DNA from: Allorhizocola sp044869915 | Lineage (GTDB): Bacteria > Actinomycetota > Actinomycetes > Mycobacteriales > Micromonosporaceae | Length of the DNA: 64,000 bases | NCBI GenBank assembly: GCA_044869915.1 | Contig: JBIOYB010000676.1 | Span: 7,748-71,747 of the forward strand | Reading direction: 5' to 3' | Part shown: positions 49,321 to 55,880 of the stretch, one piece after another | Numbering within the stretch: position 1 is the first letter of the stretch | How the letters are laid out: the number at the start of each line of letters is the position of its first letter | Position numbers and translations under genes: made by a program | Notes under the pieces: model-generated | Told to the model about the DNA's origin: nothing | Seen by the model: the letters and a program-made list of their open reading frames with translations, nothing else | Databases searched by the model: none

Positions 49321-50889
49321 GTGACCAACGGCAGCGTGCACGAGCGGTATGTGGCAGCACGGCTCGCCGAGGTGGGTCGCTGGGGCACCGAGACGCTGGC
49401 CGACCGGGTCGCCGCCCACGCGGCCCGCATCCCCGAGCGCGACGCCTTCGTGGCCGGGCCGGACCGCATCGGCTGGCGCGGGCTGCACGAGCTGTCCGAC
49501 CGGATGGCCACTTTTCTTGTACGCCAAGGGATCTCCCGTGGTGAGCGGGTGGGTGTCCTGCTGCCGGATGGGATCGCGGTGCACGCGGTCTATCTTGCCG
49601 CGCTGAAGGCGGGCGTCGTCGTGGTCGGGATCGGGCCGCGCGCGGCCGCACAGGAGATCCGCCACCTGCTCACGGTCTCCGGTGCCACGGCGCTCGTCAG
49701 CAACGCCCGGCACCGCGACGCGGACGTGGCGTCGATCGTCGCGGGGCTTGCGCTGCGTACCCACATAATGCTTGAAGGTATTGAACTTCCGGCGCCCGAT
49801 CCGGCGGCGTTGGACGGTCGGGCGCTGGGGATCGGCGAGATCCATCTGCTCAACGGGACCTCGGGCACGACCGGCATGCCCAAATGCGTGGCACACAACC
49901 AGAATCGCTGGTTCTACTACCACGAGCTGGCGCTGAAGGCGGGCGACCTCAACCCCGACGATGTCTTCCTCACGCTGATCCCCGCGCCGTATGGCTTCGC
50001 GCAGTGGACCGCGAACTTCACCCCGACGCTGCTGGGCAGCCCGACCGTGGTGATGCCGAGGTTCGACGCCGACGAGGCGCTGCGGCTCATCGAGCGCGAA
50101 CGGGTCACGGTCGTGTGCTGTGTGAGCACGCAGTTCATCATGATGCTCAACTCGCCGCTGATCCACGAGGTCGATCTGGGCTCGCTGCGGTGCATGTTCA
50201 CCGGGGGCGAGGCCGTCCCCTTCGAGCGGGCGTCCGAGTTCGAACGCCGCACCGGCGCCAAGGTGCTCCAGTTCTTCGGCAGCAACGAAACCGGCGCCCT
50301 GTCCTACACGAGCACGACCGACACCGAGCAGCAGCGCCTGCGCACGGCGGGCCGGGTCATCGACGAGATGCGGGTGCGGCTGTTCGCCGAGGACGGCACC
50401 GACGTCACCGCCGCCGGCGGGCCCGGCCAGGCGGCGTGTGCGGGGCCGGCGACCTGCCTGGGCTACTTCGGCGACCCGGCCGCCAACGAGAAGCTGTTCA
50501 CCCCCGACGGCTGGATGCTCACCGGCGACATCTGCACCATCGACGCCGACCGGTATCTGCGCGTCGTGGATCGCAAGTCGGACTTCATCATCCGGGGCGG
50601 CAAGAACGTCAGCGCAGCGGCGGTCGAGGACCAGGTCGGCGCGCACCCGGCGGTGGCGATGGTCGCGGCCGTGGCCGTGCCCGATCCGGTCTACGGCGAG
50701 CGGGTCTGCGCGGTCGTGGTGCTACGCGACGGGCACACGTTGGACTTGGAGCAACTGCGGGCACATCTCAAGCAGCGCGGGGTGTCGCCGGAAAACTGGC
50801 CGGAGCGCCTGGAATTCGTGCCGGACCTGCCGCGCGGCTCCGGCGGCAAGGTCGCCAAAGCCGAGCTGCGCCAACGTTTCAGGACTTGA
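49321..50889 (+). CDS. AMP-forming acyl-CoA ligase, KstR2-box controlled
   Basis: A 522-residue ANL-family ligase with GTSGTTGMPKC, FFGSNETGALS, DRKSDFIIRGGKNVSAAAV and the A10 lysine in GSGGKVAKAEL. It is a close paralog of the ligase at 43343 (shared RFDADEALRLIE-type segment, TQFIMMLNSP, SLRCMFTGGE). GTG 49321 has GCGGAGG upstream. It forms a single-gene unit behind a perfect KstR2 box, convergent with a third ligase. Likely activates a carboxylate related to the steroid C/D-ring pathway or a bile-acid-type side product. Confidence 0.8.
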   Translation: MTNGSVHERYVAARLAEVGRWGTETLADRVAAHAARIPERDAFVAGPDRIGWRGLHELSDRMATFLVRQGISRGERVGVLLPDGIAVHAVYLAALKAGVVVVGIGPRAAAQEIRHLLTVSGATALVSNARHRDADVASIVAGLALRTHIMLEGIELPAPDPAALDGRALGIGEIHLLNGTSGTTGMPKCVAHNQNRWFYYHELALKAGDLNPDDVFLTLIPAPYGFAQWTANFTPTLLGSPTVVMPRFDADEALRLIERERVTVVCCVSTQFIMMLNSPLIHEVDLGSLRCMFTGGEAVPFERASEFERRTGAKVLQFFGSNETGALSYTSTTDTEQQRLRTAGRVIDEMRVRLFAEDGTDVTAAGGPGQAACAGPATCLGYFGDPAANEKLFTPDGWMLTGDICTIDADRYLRVVDRKSDFIIRGGKNVSAAAVEDQVGAHPAVAMVAAVAVPDPVYGERVCAVVVLRDGHTLDLEQLRAHLKQRGVSPENWPERLEFVPDLPRGSGGKVAKAELRQRFRT

Positions 50890-52330
50890 GCAGCGACTCG
50901 CGGATGCGGGAGTGCTGGATCTGGCCGGTGGCGCTGGTGCGCGGGAGCCGCGTGACGACGGCGATGCGGCGCGGCTGTTTGAACGCGGCCAGCCGCCCCG
51001 CGACATGCGCCCGCAACTGCTCCACGGTCGGTGCGGTGGCGCCAGGATGCAGCACGAGCACGGCGCAGACCGTCTCGCCCCACGTGTCGTCGGGCAGGCC
51101 GACCACCGCGACGTCGCTGACGCCGGGGAAGTCCCGGAGCACACTTTCCACTTCGGACGGTGACACCGACTCGCCCCCGCTGCGGATCACCGCCTGGCGG
51201 CGGCCGGTCAGGTAAAGGTAACCCTCGTCGTCCACATAGCCGAGGTCGCCCGAGCGGTAAACCCCGTCAACGAGCGCCGCCACCGACTCCTGCGGCAGAT
51301 TGTGGTATCCCGACATCAGGCCCGGACCGCTCGCGCACACCTCGCCGTCGGGTGCCACCCACAGGGCGCCGGGAAAGGCGGGCAGGCCCACGCTGCCCGG
51401 CTTGCGCCGCAGATCCCAGTCCTGCAACGCCGCCATCCGGCCCGCCTCGGTCGAACCGTAGAGCACGGTCGTGGTGGTGTGCGGCAGCCGCTGCTTGAGC
51501 CGATCCAACAGCCCGGGGCTGAAGCCGGAGGTGCCGATGTCGGCGTGGCGCAGCGAGGACAGGTCGGCGTGGCGGTGCTCGTCGTCGAGCAGCCGCTCCC
51601 ACACGGCCGGTATGCAGTAGAGCGCGCCGGCCTGGAAGCGGCGCACCGCGTCCACAATGGACGCCGCCTCGGCGCGCGGCACCAGGTGCACGGCGGTGGC
51701 GTTCTGCCAGGCCTCCATGACATAGTGCCAGCCGCCGTAGTGGTAGAGCGGGAAGCTGCACACCACGCCGCCGCGCCCACGGATGCCGGTGGTGAAGGTC
51801 CCGCCGCCGGGCGCCGCCCGCAGCCAGCTGGCCCGGTGGCTGACGAGCACTCCCTTGGGGCGCCCGGTGCTGCCGCTGGTCAGATAGACGATGTGCGGGT
51901 CGGTGTCGGCCACGCGCGCCCCCGGGTGTGCCGCCGATGCTTGCGCGGCAAGCGTTTCCAGCCGCTGCGGGGACAGCACCGGCACGCCGAGCTCCACCGG
52001 CTGGTCGGTGACGACCACCCGCGGATCGAGGTAGCCGGCGATGGCCTCGAACTCACCGGGGGACAGGCCGGGGTTGAGCGGTGCGTAGACGGCGCCCAGG
52101 CGGGCGCTGCCCAGGAACCCGGCCAGGGTGGCCAGGCCCGGCGCGGTCCACCACAGGACCCGGTCGCCGTGGCCGACACCGAGTCCGGCGAGGGCGTTGG
52201 CGGTGCGGTTGGCCGCGTCGTCAAGCTCGCCGAAGGTCAGGCTGGTGCCCAGGAAGCTCGCCGCGATCGCCTTGGGCGCCATGCGTGTGGCCCGCGCGAC
52301 GATGTCGCCGATGAGCAGGCCGGTCACCAT
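50879..52330 (-). CDS. AMP-binding (ANL) family protein with substituted A10 lysine
   Basis: A 483-residue ANL protein: LTSGSTGRPKGV, LYGSTEAGRMA, SGDLGYVDDEGYLYLTGRRQ. At the C-terminus the usual TGKIQ is TGQIQ: the catalytic lysine codon is CAG (50921-50923), giving Gln. Loss of this lysine normally cripples adenylate formation while the thioester step can remain, so the protein may be a weakened or non-canonical ligase. ATG 52330 overlaps the end of a dehydrogenase fragment (ATGGTGA). It overlaps the convergent ligase at 49321 by eleven bases. Confidence 0.75.
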   Translation of the reverse strand: MVTGLLIGDIVARATRMAPKAIAASFLGTSLTFGELDDAANRTANALAGLGVGHGDRVLWWTAPGLATLAGFLGSARLGAVYAPLNPGLSPGEFEAIAGYLDPRVVVTDQPVELGVPVLSPQRLETLAAQASAAHPGARVADTDPHIVYLTSGSTGRPKGVLVSHRASWLRAAPGGGTFTTGIRGRGGVVCSFPLYHYGGWHYVMEAWQNATAVHLVPRAEAASIVDAVRRFQAGALYCIPAVWERLLDDEHRHADLSSLRHADIGTSGFSPGLLDRLKQRLPHTTTTVLYGSTEAGRMAALQDWDLRRKPGSVGLPAFPGALWVAPDGEVCASGPGLMSGYHNLPQESVAALVDGVYRSGDLGYVDDEGYLYLTGRRQAVIRSGGESVSPSEVESVLRDFPGVSDVAVVGLPDDTWGETVCAVLVLHPGATAPTVEQLRAHVAGRLAAFKQPRRIAVVTRLPRTSATGQIQHSRIRESLLKS

Positions 52331-52524
52331 GCCGGCCCCAGCTCGACCTGGGCCGGGTTGATAGCACCATACGCGCGCTTGTCGCCGGTGATGGCCAGCG
52401 CCTTGGGCAGCTCGTCGATGCCCGTCAGCCGGTGGGTCATCAGCGCCTCCACGTCCACGTCGCCCCGGGCGACCAGCCGCAGGGCATGCTCGAAGGCCCC
52501 GCTGTTTCCGCCGCTTGACCGCAA
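52324..52524 (-). pseudogene. C-terminal fragment of a zinc-type alcohol dehydrogenase
   Basis: The frame reads FEHALRLVARGDVDVEALMT, then HRLTGIDELPKALAITGDKR, the final 60 residues of medium-chain Zn-dependent dehydrogenases. The catalytic and Rossmann domains are missing; the fragment begins abruptly next to the divergent control region, showing that a deletion brought that region and the fragment together. It still precedes the ANL gene as an overlapping frame. Confidence 0.7.
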
Positions 52525-52526
52525 GG

Positions 52527-52543
52527 TTGAATTTTGTATTCAA
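52527..52543. promoter_or_regulatory. Inverted repeat, candidate GntR operator
   Basis: TTGAAT (52527-52532) and ATTCAA (52538-52543) flank TTTGT; the overlapping TTGTATTCAA is close to the TTGTATACAA type of site used by FCD-GntR regulators. The A/T-rich block stands out from its surroundings and lies 36 bases before the oxidoreductase operon, whose fourth gene is a GntR regulator. Confidence 0.5.
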
Positions 52544-52578
52544 TATCTAAAGTCCGTCAAGACCCAGGGGAGAGCGAC

Positions 52579-53109
52579 GTGGAGCGGGAACTCATCGTCA
52601 CCGGCATCGGTGGGCAGGGCATCCAGCTGCTAGCCAAGACACTGGCCCTGGCCGCCACCCGGGAGGGCCGATACGCGATGCTCGCGGCCGACTACGGCGG
52701 CGAGATGCGCGGCGGCCCGTCCAAGGCGAGCGTCGTCATCGGCGATGCCCCGCTGCGGGCGCTTCCCGTGCTGGCAAGCGCGGGCAGCGCGATCCTGGCG
52801 CACCATCGGTTCAGCGAGCCGGTCCTGCCCCGGCTGCGCACCGGAGCACTGGTGCTGGCCAACGTGCCGCTGGTGGATCCGGCGACGCTGCGGCCGGATC
52901 TGGTCGTGGTCCCGGTCGACGCGACATCGGCTAAGCAGGCGGCCGGCTTCTTCCTGCTTGGCGCCTACAACGCGGTCACCGGGCTCGTCGCCGTGGACTC
53001 GCTCGTGGCCGCGATGGAGGAGCTGCTTCCGCCCTACCGCAAGCAGTTCGCCCCCGCCAACGCCCGCGCGATCCACGCCGGTGCCGCGAGCCTGGCGGTG
53101 CCGGCGTGA
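52579..53109 (+). CDS. 2-oxoacid:ferredoxin oxidoreductase, gamma subunit
   Basis: A 176-residue gamma-type subunit: ELIVTGIGGQGIQLLAKTLA at the N-terminus, ADYGGEMRGGPSKASVVIG and the ANVPLVDP region are typical of the four-subunit pyruvate/2-ketoisovalerate/2-oxoglutarate:ferredoxin oxidoreductases. GTG 52579 follows GGGGAG. With the alpha, beta and ferredoxin-like subunits downstream it would oxidatively decarboxylate a 2-oxo acid to an acyl-CoA and reduce ferredoxin. It overlaps the alpha gene (GTGA). Confidence 0.88.
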   Translation: MERELIVTGIGGQGIQLLAKTLALAATREGRYAMLAADYGGEMRGGPSKASVVIGDAPLRALPVLASAGSAILAHHRFSEPVLPRLRTGALVLANVPLVDPATLRPDLVVVPVDATSAKQAAGFFLLGAYNAVTGLVAVDSLVAAMEELLPPYRKQFAPANARAIHAGAASLAVPA

Positions 53110-54173
53110 ACGGGCTGCGGCTGTTGGAGGGCAGCGCGGCGGTGGCCGAGTCGGCGATCGTCGCCGGATGCCGGTTCTTCGCCGGGTACCCGATGTCGCC
53201 GTTCACCGGCCTGCTGGAGAACATGTCGCACAAGCTGCCCGCCGCGGGCGGGGTGTGCCTCAACGCGGAAAGCGAGATCGAGGGGGTCAACATGACCCTC
53301 GGCGCCGCGTCGACCGGTGCGCGTGCGGCCACCGGCTCGTGCGGTCAGGGCATCGCCCTGATGCAGGAGGCGATGGCCGAGGCGGCCCTCAACGAGACCC
53401 CGTTCGTCGTGTTCAACATGGCGCGCAACCAGCAGGACTACTTCCAGTGCACGCGCGGCGGCGGCTGGGGCGACTATCGCACCATCACGCTGGCGCCCAA
53501 GGACATCGCCGAGGCCGTCGAGCACACGCAGCTCGCCTTCCACCTGGCCGACAAATATCGCGCCCCGGTGGTCTTCTACGGCGATCCGCTGATCGCCCAG
53601 ACCCGGGTCGGTGTCCGCATCGAACGGCTCGACTTCGGCGCGCTGCCGCCCAAGGACTGGGCGTTGGACGGCACCGGCGGGGGCACCGGCAAATCGCGGC
53701 AGGTGTGGACGTGGGCGATGGGCAAGGCCACCGATCCCGGACCCGGCCCGGACAAGCACTGGCGGGCCATCGCCGCCAAGTTCGACGCTATCAACGCGGT
53801 CGAGGCTCGCTTTGAACAGTCCATTGTGGATGGTGAGGAGACCGTGGTGGTCGCGTTCGGTTCTGCCGCCAAGTTCGTCGAATACGTCGTGGAGGAGTTG
53901 CGCGCCGACGGGCACAGGATCGGCTGGTTCCGGCCGGTCACGCTGTGGCCCTTCCCCGGTGAGGCGCTGGCCGAGGCGACCGCGGGGCGGCGGCGCGTGC
54001 TGGTCTTCGAGCTCAACGGCGGGCAGATGCTCGACGACGTCCGCATGCACGCCGCCGACCGGCCGGCCGTGCGGTTCATCGGCGGCGTGAGCATTTCCGA
54101 GTCGGGCCTGGCCTACGGCGAGTTGCTCGACGCGCCCGTCATCAGGCAACGGATCCTGGAGGAGTTGGCATGA
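53106..54173 (+). CDS. 2-oxoacid:ferredoxin oxidoreductase, alpha subunit
   Basis: A 355-residue alpha subunit: EGSAAVAESAIVAGCRFFAGYPMSP (pyrimidine-domain start), the NAESEIEGVNMTLGAA stretch with the thiamine-activating glutamate, and SGSG-like GSCGQGIALMQEAM. A second domain (VVVAFGSAAKFVEYVVEEL) is the transketolase-C-like part. The family resembles 2-oxoglutarate/2-ketoisovalerate enzymes (Kor/Vor) rather than fused pyruvate enzymes. Start GTG overlaps the gamma stop, and the stop overlaps the beta start. Confidence 0.88.
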   Translation: MNGLRLLEGSAAVAESAIVAGCRFFAGYPMSPFTGLLENMSHKLPAAGGVCLNAESEIEGVNMTLGAASTGARAATGSCGQGIALMQEAMAEAALNETPFVVFNMARNQQDYFQCTRGGGWGDYRTITLAPKDIAEAVEHTQLAFHLADKYRAPVVFYGDPLIAQTRVGVRIERLDFGALPPKDWALDGTGGGTGKSRQVWTWAMGKATDPGPGPDKHWRAIAAKFDAINAVEARFEQSIVDGEETVVVAFGSAAKFVEYVVEELRADGHRIGWFRPVTLWPFPGEALAEATAGRRRVLVFELNGGQMLDDVRMHAADRPAVRFIGGVSISESGLAYGELLDAPVIRQRILEELA

Positions 54174-54940
54174 CCGTTGACACCAGCCGGCCACCGGACC
54201 GGCCCGCCGTGCGGGTCGCCGACTTCAAACCCTCCCTGCTGCTGGGCGAGCATTCGCTGTGCCCCGGCTGTGGCGAGCCGGTGGCGCTGCGCGTCCTGCT
54301 GGAGGTGTTGCAGGAGCTGGACATCGTGCAGCGCACCATCGGCGTGGTGGGCCACGGCTGCTACGGCAGCTTCGTGCGCATCATGGATGTCGATGTCCTG
54401 CAGTGCCTGCACGGGCGCGCGCCCGCCTGCGCGACCGGCATCAAGCGGATGCGCCCGGACGTCGCCGTGTTCACGATGCAGGGCGACGGCGACATGGCCA
54501 ACGAGGGCCTGCAGGAGGTGCTGCACGCCGCCGCGCGAGGCGAGAAGATCACCTGCGTGATGCTCAATAACGGCGTGTTCGGCGATACCGGCGGCCAGCA
54601 GACCGCCACGACCGTGCTCGGCCAGCGGACCAAGACCAGCCTCGCCGGGCGCGACGCCGAGACGCACGGCTACCCGATCCCGGTGGCCGATCTGGTGGCG
54701 AGCCTTCAGGGCAGCGCCTACGTCGCGCGCACGGCCGTGTCGACGGCGGCCGGGGTGGCGCAGACCAAACGGATGCTGCGCAAGGCTTTCCAGGCACAGC
54801 TCGACGGCGCCGGGTTCAGCCTCGTGGAGATCCTGACGATGTGCCCCACGGGATGGTTCGTCTCGGCCGCCGAAGGCCCGGGATATCAGGGCGAGTCGCT
54901 GGAGCAGACCTATGCGCTGGGGGAGTTGCGGACACCATGA
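54170..54940 (+). CDS. 2-oxoacid:ferredoxin oxidoreductase, beta (thiamine diphosphate) subunit
   Basis: A 256-residue beta subunit. HSLCPGCGEP supplies cysteines for the proximal cluster, GVVGHGCYGS follows, and the thiamine diphosphate/Mg motif GDGDMANEG ... NNGVFGDTGGQ is complete. Substrate preference cannot be read off. ATG overlaps the alpha stop (ATGA), and its stop overlaps the GntR start. Confidence 0.9.
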   Translation: MTVDTSRPPDRPAVRVADFKPSLLLGEHSLCPGCGEPVALRVLLEVLQELDIVQRTIGVVGHGCYGSFVRIMDVDVLQCLHGRAPACATGIKRMRPDVAVFTMQGDGDMANEGLQEVLHAAARGEKITCVMLNNGVFGDTGGQQTATTVLGQRTKTSLAGRDAETHGYPIPVADLVASLQGSAYVARTAVSTAAGVAQTKRMLRKAFQAQLDGAGFSLVEILTMCPTGWFVSAAEGPGYQGESLEQTYALGELRTP

Positions 54941-55602
54941 CACAGCTCGTGCGGTTCAAGACAAGCGAGGCCGTCGTCGCGTACCTGCTGGATCAGCTTT
55001 TCACGGGCAAACTGCGCGGCGGCGACCGGATCGACCTCGACCAGGTCGCCGGGGCGCTCGGGGTGAGCCGGGTGCCGGTGCGGGAAGGCCTGGCCCAGAT
55101 GGAGCGGGACGGGCTCGTCGAGCTGCCGCACTATCGGGGCGCGTTCGTCGCGGCGTTCGACGCGGACACGATCCGGGAGGCGTTCGAGCTCTACGGCCTG
55201 CTGAGCTCGGTCACCAACCGGCGCGCCGCGGCCATGGGAGACGGGGCGCTGTTGGCCACTCTGTCCGATTTGGACGGTACGCTCGCGGCGTGCCGGCAGG
55301 TCGATGAGTTCGAGCGGGTCGCGCGGGAGTTCCGGCGGGCCGTCAACCTCGCGGCTGCCGGCAACCATCTGCGGGCGCTCCTGCGCACCTTCTCCGGGCT
55401 GGTGCCGGCGGCCGCCCGGTTCTCCATAGAGGACGACATGGCGGGTGAACGGGCGGCGCTGCACCGCGAGTTCGAAGCCCTGCGGTCGGGCGACCCCGTG
55501 GCAGCGGCCGCCGCGGCCGTCGGCCACATCCAGCTCACCGCCGAAAACGCGATCGCGGCCCTGCGGCGGCGCGGGGTCTTCGGCGAAGGAGGGTCCCAGT
55601 GA
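54937..55602 (+). CDS. GntR-family (FCD type) regulator inside the oxidoreductase operon
   Basis: A 221-residue regulator with a winged helix (LDQVAGALGVSRVPVREGLA followed by QMERDGLVELPH) and a C-terminal all-helical FCD domain (FERVAREFRRAVNLAAAGNH ... HREFEALRSGD). FCD-GntR proteins respond to organic acids. It lies between the beta and ferredoxin genes with ATGA and GTGA overlaps, so it is made together with the enzyme and probably autoregulates from the inverted repeat at 52527-52543. Confidence 0.85.
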   Translation: MTQLVRFKTSEAVVAYLLDQLFTGKLRGGDRIDLDQVAGALGVSRVPVREGLAQMERDGLVELPHYRGAFVAAFDADTIREAFELYGLLSSVTNRRAAAMGDGALLATLSDLDGTLAACRQVDEFERVAREFRRAVNLAAAGNHLRALLRTFSGLVPAAARFSIEDDMAGERAALHREFEALRSGDPVAAAAAAVGHIQLTAENAIAALRRRGVFGEGGSQ

Positions 55603-55634
55603 CTGAGCCAGTGACCGAGCCAGTGACTGAGCCA
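55599..55634. repeat. 12-bp tandem repeat at the ferredoxin start
   Basis: GTGACTGAGCCA occurs three times in a row (middle copy with ACC for ACT). Each unit offers an in-frame GTG; copy-number change would lengthen or shorten the N-terminus by four residues without frameshift. Confidence 0.85.
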
Positions 55635-55880
55635 CGCCACAGCCGCGGGACACTGGTCATCGACGTCGACAAGTGCAAGGGCTGCGAGTTGTGCATCGCG
55701 GCCTGCCCACCCCAGGTGCTCGTGATGTCGCGCGAGGTCAACGAGATGGGCTACCGCTACCCACTGCTCAACGACGGCTGCACCGGTTGCACCGCCTGCC
55801 AGCTGGTCTGCCCCGACTTCGTGTTTTCGGTGTACCGCTTCACCTCAGGGCCGCGGGAACACGATTCTGCACCCGATTGA
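55599..55880 (+). CDS. Ferredoxin-type (2x[4Fe-4S]) delta subunit
   Basis: A 93-residue protein with CKGCELCIAACPP and CTGCTACQLVCPDF, two CxxCxxCxxxCP motifs that bind two [4Fe-4S] clusters and carry electrons from the oxidoreductase. The N-terminus is three direct copies of VTEP, each starting with a GTG codon, so translation could begin at 55599, 55611 or 55623. Its first GTG overlaps the GntR stop. The last 36 bases overlap the 3' end of the convergent protease gene. Confidence 0.88.
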   Translation: MTEPVTEPVTEPRHSRGTLVIDVDKCKGCELCIAACPPQVLVMSREVNEMGYRYPLLNDGCTGCTACQLVCPDFVFSVYRFTSGPREHDSAPD

